A stretch of 64,000 bases of DNA, taken from NCBI RefSeq assembly GCF_016097555.1, contig NC_054712.1:38397454-38461453 (forward strand), given 5' to 3'. Shown here in pieces: positions 43,660 through 54,571 of this stretch; the first letter of the stretch is position 1; each line of letters starts with the position of its first letter. The notes beneath the pieces were generated by a model, which saw only the letters and a list, made by a program, of their open reading frames with translations, had not been told where the DNA came from and did not search any database. The DNA comes from Gigantopelta aegis. Lineage: Eukaryota; Mollusca; Gastropoda; Neomphalida; Peltospiridae. A program made the translations under genes and the position numbers.

Positions 43660-44375
43660 TAACATTTTAAACAACAATCCTGATTCGTTAGGTCTGTACA
43701 TGTACTAATACAGTTTTGTACCTACAGGTGTACTAATCGTATATTGAAGTAATTGCCACTCATGCTTACTTGAATTGTTTACTATAACAAAATAAACAAA
43801 ACACTAATTAGCTTCATAACAAAAACAATGGATTGGAAGTTAGATATTTTGAAAAATTCAACGTTGTGTTCGGTAGCTAGCAGAATACTCGATAGACATA
43901 AAACAGGGAGTTTGCATATTAAACTATCACATTAATACGATTGTGACCACAAGTCCCATTTCTATAGATTTTTCATATATTATTTCTAAGATTCAAAAAT
44001 AAAAATCACCTAGAGGGTTAACATGGATTTCCGTCCATCATGGTTCAGTTAAATCGTACTGGGTGATACAATAGCGAAGTTTGGTATTCCAAATGAATGC
44101 ATTTATTATTTATAACTCATTTTAGAATAAATCTGTTTCTTAAATCCATGACAATATGTTATTAACAAGCTTATTCGCAATGTCATTTACGCAAACTACA
44201 ACCAGAAACCAACAAAGGTTGAGTTATTCCAGCCATCAGTATACCATAGATGTTTAAGGAACCTTTATAAATGAACCCATTGCGTTTTGTTTGATATATA
44301 CTTTATTTTTCCATTCAAGAAAACGTCCTATAATACCAGATATAACACTGAAGCTTATAAATTAAATATTTTCCA
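43660..44375. other. No gene recognised
   Basis: AT-rich sequence with no shared repeat or domain seen. Confidence 0.4.
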
Positions 44376-44507
44376 ACCGACCTCGGTCGTGTACTGGTTA
44401 TGTCATCGGACTTAAGGTTGATAGGTACTGGATTAGCAAATCGGTACTGATTCAACGGATAGGTGTAAGGCCATTATACTGAATTCTCTCTCACTGACAA
44501 CTAACCA
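44376..44507 (+). repeat. SINE C head and body, cut by assembly gap
   Basis: CCGACCTCGGTCGTGTACTG, GGTACTGATTCAACGGATAG and TTCTCTCTCACTGACAACTA match the SINE C 5' half. The rest lies in the gap. Confidence 0.65.
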
Positions 44508-44707
44508 NNNNNNNNNNNNNNNNNNNNNNNNNNNNNNNNNNNNNNNNNNNNNNNNNNNNNNNNNNNNNNNNNNNNNNNNNNNNNNNNNNNNNNNNNNNNN
44601 NNNNNNNNNNNNNNNNNNNNNNNNNNNNNNNNNNNNNNNNNNNNNNNNNNNNNNNNNNNNNNNNNNNNNNNNNNNNNNNNNNNNNNNNNNNNNNNNNNNN
44701 NNNNNNN
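44508..44707. other. Assembly gap, 200 N
   Basis: Exactly 200 N, so a placeholder length rather than a measured one. Confidence 1.
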
Positions 44708-47160
44708 TCCTTACTGTCTGCACGGATTCACCAAGGAGACCCTATTGACTGTCCATTTGTTCTATTGTCAAATCCATGGAACAAAAAAAGTGGAACTTCC
44801 CAAAGACGAGGACAAGCGGTTGTTTTACAAAGATATAAAGAAACAACTCAAAGTACCCTACATCCTTTACGCAGACTTTGAGTGTCTCCAAGTGCCCTTC
44901 TCGAAATGCTCAACAAATCCAGAATCTTCCTCGATGGAGAAGACCACAAAACACGTCCCTTGTGGATTTTCATATAAAGTTGTGGGTTTAACACCCGCAC
45001 ACCAAATAACAGGTGGTGTATAGAGGTACAGATGTAGCAGGAAGGTTTGTGAAATGCATGATTCAAGAGCCGGATGAGATAGAACAAAAATCCAAACATT
45101 GTGAGACGACGGCTATGACAGGAAGTGATTGGCAACCCTTAAAAAAGACAACTCACTGTCACATATGTAAAGAGACACTGGGCCCAAAGCCAGTCCGAGA
45201 CCACTGCCACGTCACTGGACAATTCCGAGGAGCTGCACACAATGAGTGCACCATCAATTACAAGTTTACTAGATGCATCCCAGTGGTGTTTCACAACTTG
45301 AGAGGCTACGACAGTCACGTGATCATGCAAGCCATTGGAAAAGCACAAACCACTGAAATGTATTCCAAACAACATGGGAAAGTACATCTCGTTTTCTCTT
45401 GGCTGCATGGATTTCATAGACTTGTTCCAGTTGTTGAACACGTCTTTGGCGAATCTCGTGGAACCCTCCAAATTCAAACATACAGTGATTACTTCAGAGA
45501 TGAGAAACGTCCTCTGTTGTTTCGAAAACAAGTCTACCCTTATGAATACTTTTATTTGGAAGAGTGATTTGTTGAGACTTGCCTCCCTCCAAAGGGACGG
45601 TTCTGCAGTTCGTTGACAGGAGAAGGTTTGGCAGATGAGGACTATATACATGCACAAACCGTTTTGAAGGAATTCAAGATCCAAAATCCAAAACGTCGAT
45701 GTCCTGGCATTAGCAGATGTGTTTGAAAATTCCCAAGACATATGTTTGAATTACTATGAGTTAGACCCGGATCACTTCTACACGTCACTTGGTCTGGCTT
45801 GGCAAGCAGCACTGACGATGACAGGAGTGCAACTTGAATTGATGACAGACATTGAGCAACATCTCTTTGTCTAAAAAGATTTCAGAGGTGGAATCCCCAT
45901 GATCACTCGCCGACCTGCCAGAGCCAACAATGCCGACATGCCAGATAATGACTCCAATCAAACCACTAGTCACGTGATGTACCTAGATGCGAACAATCTC
46001 TATGGTTGGGCCATGTTGCAATCTCTTCCAGTTCATGGACAGGCATAGAACAGTTGGATATCTCTCAAATACCAGATCATTCAGCCCAAGGGTTCATCTT
46101 GGAAGTAGATCTTGACTATCCCCAAGAGCTTCATGGTCTGCATAATGATTGTCCATTAGCTCCAGAGAAACTAACGATGACTGAAGAAATACCGTCATGC
46201 TATGCCAGACATCTATTAGAAGAACTGGACCTGAAAGGTACTGCCACCGAAACGTTGGTACCGAATTTGCCACCAAAACAAACGTATGGTCCACTATCGT
46301 AATTTGAAATTGTACCTCTCCTTGGGCATGAAGCTGACCAAGACCTACATCGAGTTCAACACAGATAACAGGAAGACGGCCAGAAATGATTTCGATTTTT
46401 GTTTTTTAAAACTCATGAACAATTCAGTGTTTGAGAAAACCAGGGAAAACCAGGGAAAACCTGAGGAAAAGAGTAGATGTGAAGCTCGTCAACAACAAAA
46501 AGAGTGCATGCATACTGGTGGCAAAACCCAACTTCCATAACTTCCGCATCTTCAACGACGACCTGGTGGCTGTCCACATGGAGATATTTCCTATCAGACC
46601 CATCTACGTTAGTATTAACATTCATGACATTTTGAAAATATTGATGTATGACTTTCATTACAAATACATCAAGGCAAAGTATGGATCTAAAGCCCAACTC
46701 CTGTTCACGGACACTGACTCACTGTCTACAGCATCCAAACAGGGGACATCTATGAAGACATGCTAGGTGACTATCATTTGTTTGACACTCCAGAGTACCC
46801 CACTGACCATGTCCTGTATAGTACCGAGAACAAGAAAGTACTGGGTAAAATGAAGGATGAGACATGGAATCCCCATCCAGGAGTTTGTGGGTTTAAAATC
46901 CAAAATGTATTCTCTCATTTACCAGGAGGTGGTAAGACGACCAAAGGGACCAAAAGAGCCAAACAAAGCAGGCATATTACAAACAGTGTCTCTTCGAAAG
47001 GAAAAACACATACACATGTCAAACATGCCTCAGATCAGAAGCTATGGCCACCAGTTGTACACCATACAACTCATCAAGCTGGGACTCTCCCCCTTCGATG
47101 ACAAGAGGTATCTCCTTGCAGGTGGGGTGATGAGCCTGGCCTATGGCCATTGACTACTTA
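44708..47160 (+). mobile_element. Polinton/Maverick DNA polymerase B fossil
   Basis: Protein-primed family B DNA polymerase parts are seen in order on the plus strand: the LYADFE exonuclease motif, the cysteine-histidine DHCHVTGQFRGAAHNEC insert typical of Polintons, VFHNLRGYDSH, the YLDANNLYGWAM palm motif, a NTDNRKTARNDF/MNNSVF region, and LLFTDTDS. The left side runs into the assembly gap. It is broken by roughly eight or more disruptions and no capsid genes or terminal repeats were seen. It is an old, partial copy; the family is clear, but the exact Polinton subgroup is not. Confidence 0.85.
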
Positions 47161-47239
47161 CCCAGAGTGCTTTGCAATAAAACCTATAAATAAGGGATGA
47201 ATGCATAAAAATGAACTTATTTGTGAATTGTATGTCAAG

Positions 47240-47600
47240 CCATAAACATCATGGGAAGGATCTCTTGTCCAGAATGTGGAAATAATTTTACAAGAGTAAA
47301 TCGATCTCAAGCCTTTGACACCCACTGCAGAACGATTACGGCCTAAAGTTGTGGACCAAATACGTGAAACCACTGACGTTGGAGAAGAGGTGACAAATTC
47401 TATAAAGGGAGAGAACAATCGAGATATGACACATTTTTATCCAGACCTTTGAAGTGAGCAGACGTGTGAAGCAGAGCTCTCCGAAATGATTTCCTTTGAC
47501 GATTGTGGAGTGATGTGTCAAGACGTACGCGATCTACAGAGACACGTCAGAAGATGGTGTCTTGAAAATGCTGGGGAACCTCCAGCAAAAAGCGATAGAT
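47240..47600 (+). mobile_element. Small zinc-finger-like remnants next to the Polinton fossil
   Basis: A short frame with a CPECGNNF motif and a second with MCQDVRDLQRHVRRWC follow the polymerase on the same strand. Both look like C2H2-type fingers. They may be small accessory genes of the same element. Broken; function not assigned. Confidence 0.45.
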
Positions 47601-47609
47601 ATGTTGGTG

Positions 47610-47680
47610 TGGCGGTAGCTCGATTCCAGTCAAGGGAGATAACTGGTGCTCCCAAATCTCACAGAAACTCTACTGTCTAA
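47610..47680 (-). pseudogene. Fragment resembling the PAN-like lectin exon
   Basis: The plus strand AAGGGAGATAACTGGTGCTC and the following CAAATCTCACAGAAA match the copy B PAN-like exon at about 30105-30140 over some 35 bp with four differences. On the minus strand this gives a TSYLP-like segment. It is too short to be sure, but suggests a decayed lectin exon beside the Polinton fossil. Confidence 0.4.
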
Positions 47681-47771
47681 TCGATGCTGATAGTTTGTGA
47701 TAGCTATACCGTTATTATGGTTATTTTATTATTTGTACTTTGTGGTTTTGAGCTGGAGATGTGTAATCGAA

Positions 47772-47850
47772 TGAATGAATGAATGAATGTTTAACGACAC
47801 CCCAGCACGAAAAATACATCGGCTGTTGGGTGTCAGACTATGATAAACGT
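47772..47850 (-). repeat. I-group LINE 3' tail, minus strand
   Basis: (AATG)n is followed by TTTAACGACACCCCAGCACG, AAAAATACATCGGCTGTTGG and GTGTCAGACTATG, the reverse complement of the LINE tail. Only about 80 bp remain. Confidence 0.8.
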
Positions 47851-47869
47851 GTAAATAACGTGCATTCCG

Positions 47870-49310
47870 AACACACAGAGATTTTTAAAAAGTGGAATTA
47901 AGTCAACTTCGTGCATTTTATATGATGATTTGTATATAAAACCTGTCGGGGTTTGGGTTTGTTTTCATGTAAATGCAAAGAAAACATATATCGAATAGGA
48001 AATAAATGTAACATTTGCAAAAAACTTTGGGTCTAAATAATTGAACAGGATAATAGTAAGTTTTTAATCGTCGATTAACCCGTCTAACAGGTTTTCGTTT
48101 TATCACATTACCGACGATGTAATCAATAATTCACATAAATCAAAGGAAAACTTGACTTGTAAACGGACAACCACCTCGTTTTAAACTTAAACAACAAAAC
48201 AATATTTTTAAAAAAATCGTTTTTAAATACGAATGGCTTCGAATATAATTTGTCAGACGAGTGGGGAATTCGGAACTGAATCGCAACTCCAAGGTATTCC
48301 AAATATTCACGAGCTAAGACTGTTGTGTTATCAAGACCATGTTTATTTAACACTCAAACCACGATATCTGTATAAAATTTTGCTATGAGACACCACTGAT
48401 TTCGTTGGGTTTTTATTAAGTACAACCATTGCTAAAAATTATGATGCTGTTGGTTTTTTTAAATAAAATTTTACTTGTCCGCCGAATAATCACTAAGGTA
48501 AATTATGCTTAGCCGAGTAAATTTTAACTTCTCGGGACAAACGGACAAGTGCTTGTTTCGAACACTGCCTTTGATTGGCTGGAGAAATTCATTTTGCTGT
48601 GACATAAGCGGGATTCCTGGTATTACCTTATTATAAACTGGCTACAACTTGTTTCGTAGTGTAGTCTATCTTATCTCTCTGAGTAAATGTATATTCTTTT
48701 CTGAATATGTATTTTATGATTAATAATGAAATCGCCAGTGCATCAAAAACACCACATCGTAATTTACATTTATATCACTGTAAACTGTGTTTAAAACTAC
48801 AATTTTAAAATCTCAACGTTTCGTCAACTAAATGTTGACATCGTCAGGAGAAAACTAAACATTAAAACAGAAGTTCAGCCTTTAAAACCAGTAGGATAAA
48901 AAAAACCCAGTTCAAGTGAAACACCAGAGTTAAAAGATTAATCACATCTCAAGATAAGCCGACTGGGAGGACTGACAAAATAAGGATATAAAAAGAGTTA
49001 AGATAAAACAATCATAATGTCACCAGGTAAGCTGCCTGGGAAGACTAACAAACAAAACGTTTTATAATGCTTGGGTCATACTCATTGAGCCCTGCAGGCC
49101 ACATTGTGTTTACGCGGTGTATCCATAGTGATCTGCATTGTTCATTTTCCATTTATCAAAATTAACAAAATTAAACTGAATGATAAAATATTAACATTAC
49201 TGCTAAACAGCTATATATAGTTCCAATCCAAGCATTACGCATTTGAGGATTTGAGTTAATGAAATAAACGTTAGTTTACCTAAACATTTCAAATATTGCC
49301 CCTTGTCATT
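47870..49310. other. No gene recognised downstream of lectin copy C
   Basis: AT-rich sequence with small open frames lacking recognisable domains. Confidence 0.4.
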
Positions 49311-49314
49311 TAGT

Positions 49315-49320
49315 TTTATT
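49315..49320 (-). promoter_or_regulatory. AATAAA polyadenylation signal, lectin copy C
   Basis: The minus strand reads CTAATAAAAC, with AATAAA here, 67-72 nt past the stop codon of the copy C exon. Confidence 0.5.
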
Positions 49321-49386
49321 AGGAGACAGTACGAGAACTATAAATGTGACAGTTTATGGAATAAACGTTAGTAGTCCTGTTAACAG

Positions 49387-49610
49387 TCATATGATTCTCT
49401 CGCAAATGTAGTTGTTTGTGTTGTAGTACGTAAACTCGTTCCAGAAGCCTCTAGTTACGTATAGGCCGACGAAATCCTCTCCACCCAACCTGTTGTCTGG
49501 CTGGTTGAATTTCCACGCAGTGAAGTCGAGCCGGTTCCCGTTCTCCCAGACAAACTCCCCTTCATTAGCTTCATCTGTCAAGCCAATCCAGTATGTTTTC
49601 CAACTGTCTC
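49387..49610 (-). CDS. C-type lectin copy C, last exon (QPD type, missing one disulfide)
   Basis: Encodes DSWKTYWIGLTDEANEGEF, VWENGNRLDFTAWKFNQPDN, GEDFVGLYVTRGFWNEFTYY and NYICERII then stop. The acceptor is TTTTATAG before GAGACAGT, phase 1, as in copies A and B. QPD is the galactose-type loop motif and WNE stands in place of WND. The two cysteines that form the inner CTLD disulfide are both changed (EDF for EDC; Y for C after WNEF), while the final YICE cysteine stays. Paired loss suggests relaxed or altered folding rather than a single error. No upstream CTLD or PAN-like exon was recognised between 49610 and the window end, so it may be an orphan exon or its partner exons may lie outside. 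Confidence 0.7.
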
Positions 49611-49624
49611 CTATAAAAGAGAAA

Positions 49625-50035
49625 AATGCTTTTATTTAACGACACACTCAAAACAATTTAGGGGCGGGACGTAGCCCAGTGGTAAAGCGCTTGCTTGATT
49701 CGCGGTCGGTCTACGATCGATCCTCGTCGGCGGGTCCATTAGGCTATTTTTCGTTCCCTCCAGTGCACCACGACTGGTATATTAAAGGCTGTGGTATGTG
49801 TTATTATGTATGTGAGATGGTGCATATAAAAGATCCTTTGCTGGTAATCGAAAAAGAGTAGCCCATGAAGTGGCGACAGCGGGTTTCCTCTCTCAATTTT
49901 CCTCAACCATATGTCCGACGCCATATAACAGAAAATACAATTGTTGAGTGCGTCGTCAAATAAAATAGTTCCTGTTTCAACACATTTCAGCTACGGTTAT
50001 ATGGCGTCAGAGATATTTCTAAGGGCAACGGAGAA
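49625..50035 (+). repeat. SINE A/B inserted in an inverted SINE tail
   Basis: A plus-strand SINE (49661-49970: GTAGCCCAGTGGTAAAGCGC head, GTGCATATAAAAGATCC, TGAGTGCGTCGTCAAATAA) lies within a minus-strand SINE B tail. That tail appears on both sides: TTTATTTAACGACACACTCA before, and CTACGGTTATATGGCGTCAG after. Confidence 0.7.
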
Positions 50036-50439
50036 AAATAAATATATATGTTACAGTCAATCTATGAAACCAGTCATTACACGTAATGCCTAAACAAATC
50101 AGTCATTTAGCAAAGTGCCTGTGACCACCAGGCAATACGCGAAATGACTGAAAATTCCAGGCATTTCACGAAATGACTAAAGTGATTCAAGTCTTATTGT
50201 TGACACTTGTATACAGGCTTTTGGTCTTAAACATTGATAAAATCACATTTTAACAACAAACAAGGATAAGTATACTGATTATACGATTTAAAATACTACT
50301 TAATATTACTTACTTAAAATACAACTTAATATTCAACTTTTGCTATAGTTTCAGATTAAATAATCTTATAGAAAATATGCTTAATAGCACTTGAATATTA
50401 CTAACAAAATGTTCTGGTAATTAATGTTTCATTCGTCGA

Positions 50440-50758
50440 GCCCTAACTTCAAAGCGTGCTGCTGTGGTCGCTCATCACCTGCTTGATATATTCCTTCTCA
50501 TTGGTGCCCCGTCTATTCTCCAGACCGACAACGGAAGTGAATTCACAGCAGTGGTTATCGGTGAACTGAAAATTGTGTGGCCCAGGCTGGTTATGGTCCA
50601 TGGTAAACCTCGACACCCTCAAAGTCAGGGGTCGGTGGAAAGGGCAAATAGTGATCACCATAATATGCTACCATGTTTGGATGTGAAGCCAAAGTTGGCT
50701 TGACATCATCGTCTTTGCCAACAGAGGTGGTTGTACGGATGCAAAGTGAGGATGATCT
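50440..50758 (+). pseudogene. Ginger integrase-like transposase, core fragment
   Basis: Encodes VAHHLLDIFLLIGAPSILQT, DNGSEFTAVVIGEL and HGKPRHPQSQGSVERAN, the second and third parts of the DDE integrase core (rve fold) as in KRBA2/SCAND3-like proteins. The first catalytic region is missing upstream. The fragment ends at the insertion point of the nested transposon. Confidence 0.75.
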
Positions 50759-50762
50759 TATA

Positions 50763-51218
50763 GGTATCTCACCACTATTGATTATACATTGGTGACAGTA
50801 CAAATATAAAGCCAAGCACTGACTAAATTATTAACAGTAGGTGCTATATACTACCTGACATGAAGAGAACAGCCTCTGTGACAGGATTTAAGCAAATAAA
50901 ATTGATACTTCGCCACCTGCAATTTTAATTATCCACTCTCCTAAGCACATGGGCTAATGGAGGGGAGGCTACTCTCGTTAAATATATGTACCACAGGCAT
51001 AGCAAACAATGGTCTTGCTTGTAGCTAAGCAGATATGCATCTGTCAGTTTGATATGCAAAAATCAAGAGGCAATGTTACCCTTCCAATATTCCATAATCA
51101 TACTGTCAAGTCTGTTCAGACACCAACGTAATAAAATAAAGAAAAGAGGTACTCTTTTTCATGGAACTAAATTCGTCGCCTACACGTCGCTCATTGGCTG
51201 AAATAGCGGTGTGATCCC
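50763..51218 (+). repeat. Left terminal direct repeat, 456 bp
   Basis: Starts GGTATCTCACCACTATTG and ends AATAGCGGTGTGATCCC, so the repeat itself has inverted termini like a MITE. It matches 54572-55017 almost base for base, with extra sequence near TCGCCTACACGTCGC. Confidence 0.9.
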
Positions 51219-51882
51219 TTAAGAGGGGGTTTGGAATGGGATAGCTAGTCAGTTTTGACACATGACATACTATGACGCATACCTAGTAGGAAAACACCAA
51301 ATTTGGTCATGTCTTCTAATATGCATTAATGCAAGAGGCCATGAAGATTGGCCCGGGGGTTAGCAACACTGGGCTGAAATAATAGAAAATTAAGCTTCTC
51401 CACACCTCAAGTTCACCTGACCAAAGTTATAACATGGAGGTGACATTCCAAATGTTTGCTGTTGTATAATGGGGGGTACAAGACCATACTGGGTACTGGC
51501 ATATTTTAATATGTCATATGCATGAACTTTTATTAAAAATTTAATTTAAATATTGGATTTGGCAAATTCAAGTGAGCCACAAAAAGGTTATTTTGGGACA
51601 GTATGAGAGGGAAGTATGCACACTGGCAGCTGTCAACGGGACACATGGGCAATTTCAAACTGGGAGTGAACTGAAGCCTAAAGTATCTGATGGCTGAGAG
51701 AACTGATCACAATCATAAACAAATTCAAAACAGAACACGCATCAGTTTACTGCATGAGAGTATTTATTAACATAACACACACCACAGGTTCCATTCCACT
51801 GAAGACTGCTACATGCTAAGAGATACAAAAGTTCACAGTTTTCCGTATACTAAGAGAATATACTACACCCAGTGTGCTAACA

Positions 51883-53895
51883 ATGAAGCCAAAGAAAAAT
51901 CCAACAGAAAACCTGCACAACAAGGGTGCCTTTCAAAAGGGACACCAATGTCTGTTCAAAAGAACTATAGGTGTTACTAAAACAAAGTGTCTTAAGCCTG
52001 AAGGTGACAACATACCAGTTACCATGAGACTTAGTCAAGAAGAATTCAACGCTGTGGTACACCACTGTGATAGACAGTCATACATCGTCAAGGATGCGGA
52101 TGGAATTCCCAGTGACATTAGACTTCTCCGACCAACACGGATCTCAACTGGAGGTGGTACACAGGCAGGCGAGTTCCTGAAAGCAAAAATGGACATGAAT
52201 GATTCCAAAAGTATACACTGTGGTATGCTTCTAAAGATGTTTAATGACAGTAATGAAGACCACAGACTAGCTTCTCCAGGGTGCACTGGCAAGTACACAT
52301 GGAATTTAGACTTGTGTCAGAAATGGGGCCTGTGCACCCGTGCAGGACTGAGATGTCAAAAGTGTTCATTCACAAGTAAAAAATACAAACTGTATGAAGA
52401 GACAACACAGAATACTAGGAGGGGGCCAAAATCAGCAAAGCCAAATGTCGGTGTACACGTAGGACTACAGAGCACATCTGTCGGTGTTACCGGTTTCCGG
52501 GGAATAATGCTGTGTGCTGGAGTCACACCCCCAGCTACCAGCGGAATGCAGAATACTGCCAACGAAGTGGGACGAGTGACAACCAGTCTCAATAAACTTG
52601 ACATGTCCACACGCAGAGCAGACTTAGTACAACTGAACATTAATAGGGGATTTTCAGCTGACCATCCCATTGCCATAGGAGACTGCCGGTACAACAATCC
52701 TCTTTCAAGTGGGTGCGGTTCAACACCATTTCAACCGGCTACACAAGCAACTTACACTATGGTGGAAAATGAGACTGGCAAGAAACAAATAATAGGACTT
52801 TACACAGGAAATAAACTCTGCAAGGCTCGTGAGCTTCAAGCAGCGAGAGAAAATAGACTAATACTCTGCCCCGATCATACAGGTACCTGTACAGCAAATC
52901 TCCGGCTTGACGACACAATAGGAGACGAAGAAGATTCTGCAGCTCAGTGTTCAAGTGACTTCTCATCAGACGTCTCTCCACTCACGATTGGATTCTTCAC
53001 GACTGATGGCGATTCCCATGCCGTGTCCGGATTACAGTCATCCCAGAGCAAAATATCTAAAGTGAAGATAAAAAATCTGAGAGACACCCGTCATTTATCC
53101 GAATCACAAAGGAAGTTTACAGAAAGGGTCAAGTTCAGTGACAACATGTTCCCTGGAAAAACAAAAGCTGAACGAGAAAAGGTTAAAAAAAGATTTGCTA
53201 TCGACTTGAGACGGCGCTGCCACAGTGAATATACATCGGCACACAACCAACTTGCCGGCAACATGAACAAGTTAGTAAGCAAACTGTCTTACACTGCTAC
53301 GAGTATACTATATTGTGTGACTGAGAAATGTGGAGCAACATGCAGAAAACATTCCTTTGTGTGCTCAGGGGTGAAAAAGGGACGATCAAACATGACATTC
53401 ATGCCTACCGGTACAAAGTTAAATGTCACGGTAGAGGACGAGGCACTGATTAAACAATGCATAGACATAAGACTGGGTGTAAAAGCCATTGAGAAGACTA
53501 AACTGAACACAAATACTCAAAAGTGTGAGAGCGTCAACAGAGCATACAGCAGAACAAATCCAAAAACTGTTACATACCATAGAAATTTCACCAGCCGCAT
53601 ACACAGTGCCGTGCATATGCTGAACAGTGGGTTTTCAAGTTCGGTCATTCAAAGATGTACAGCTGTGGGAGCTGGGGTACGTGACAAAACATCGGTCATA
53701 TGCCACTTGAAGAGCATCGAGCGGATAGCCAGGAGACATGCGAGTCGTCAACGAACACAACAATTCCAAGCCAGGAGGGCATCTCTAAGAAGAAAAAGAT
53801 ACAATATGTATGATAGACTTCATCGGACAATAACATATTCAAAAAACTTACTCGACCCCGAACTGAACTATAACTCTGTCGGCAAAAAACTGTGA
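51883..53895 (+). CDS. Mutator-like transposase, intact frame
   Basis: 670 codons from ATG 51883; the frame is open from a GTG at 51874, but the ATG is preferred. The N-terminal region carries cysteine pairs (GCTGKYTWNLDLC, RCQKCSFTSKKYKLY, about residues 134-171). Then come NVGVHVGLQSTSVG, GMQNTANEVG and HPIAIGDCRYNN (Asp 267), FFTTDGDSHAVSG (Asp 375/377), a CRKHSFVCSG block and TQKCESVNRAYSRTNPKTV (Glu 549), then RNFTSRIHSAVHMLNSG. This order matches, from memory, the Mutator-like transposase domain found in many marine invertebrate proteins; D-D-E assignments are inferred. The C-terminus is strongly basic (RRASLRRKR). No frameshift or stop is seen, so the enzyme may still be functional. 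It lies between two direct repeats inside a Ginger element. Confidence 0.75.
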   Translation: MKPKKNPTENLHNKGAFQKGHQCLFKRTIGVTKTKCLKPEGDNIPVTMRLSQEEFNAVVHHCDRQSYIVKDADGIPSDIRLLRPTRISTGGGTQAGEFLKAKMDMNDSKSIHCGMLLKMFNDSNEDHRLASPGCTGKYTWNLDLCQKWGLCTRAGLRCQKCSFTSKKYKLYEETTQNTRRGPKSAKPNVGVHVGLQSTSVGVTGFRGIMLCAGVTPPATSGMQNTANEVGRVTTSLNKLDMSTRRADLVQLNINRGFSADHPIAIGDCRYNNPLSSGCGSTPFQPATQATYTMVENETGKKQIIGLYTGNKLCKARELQAARENRLILCPDHTGTCTANLRLDDTIGDEEDSAAQCSSDFSSDVSPLTIGFFTTDGDSHAVSGLQSSQSKISKVKIKNLRDTRHLSESQRKFTERVKFSDNMFPGKTKAEREKVKKRFAIDLRRRCHSEYTSAHNQLAGNMNKLVSKLSYTATSILYCVTEKCGATCRKHSFVCSGVKKGRSNMTFMPTGTKLNVTVEDEALIKQCIDIRLGVKAIEKTKLNTNTQKCESVNRAYSRTNPKTVTYHRNFTSRIHSAVHMLNSGFSSSVIQRCTAVGAGVRDKTSVICHLKSIERIARRHASRQRTQQFQARRASLRRKRYNMYDRLHRTITYSKNLLDPELNYNSVGKKL

Positions 53896-53913
53896 ACACT
53901 CGGTAAATTCTTT

Positions 53914-53921
<8 letters not shown>

Positions 53922-53988
<67 letters not shown>
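53922..53988. repeat. (TA)n microsatellite, then (TATG)n
   Basis: About 33 TA units and a short TATG run just after the transposase stop. Confidence 0.95.
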
Positions 53989-53991
<3 letters not shown>

Positions 53992-54571
53992 ATAATTTTG
54001 TATGTATGTATGTATGTATGTATGTATTTATTTATTTACCTTAACTATTATAAAATGCAATCTGGATATATACCATGGCCTGAACATTTCTTTGGAACCA
54101 TATTTCTACAGTGCTGCCTTTGATTATTGATTACATGTGGCTCTAGACTTAAGTGGTGTATACTGACACACAAACTATGGAGACATAAGTGAGAAACATG
54201 AAAAGATTTTGGTAAAGTGACTGATTTGATATGAATCATGTATCGAAACCTGTGAACATTAATTGGCTTGTGTTTATCCTGACCTGGTATATCCATTCCA
54301 TAATACACAATTATTTACATTACTCTGTCTTGTGTTTCTATTAATTTTATGCAAAGTGGTGGCTACCCACAGTGCATTCATGCTATATTTCCTTAATTAT
54401 TATGCTAATTAGTGCTGATTAAAATATCCACCACACTTCAAAAAACAAAAATGTGTAGCCTAGTGTGTGCCGATGCTCTGAGAACACGAAAGCACATGGC
54501 TGGTGAAGTTTGCACCAATTACAACATGGTCACGGCCGGGCCGGTGCTATGCACTGGTAAAATAGTGTTTA

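Noticed and set aside
51877-53899. Minus-strand frames across the transposase
   Set aside because: They are shadows of the 670-codon plus-strand frame; no domain and many stops.
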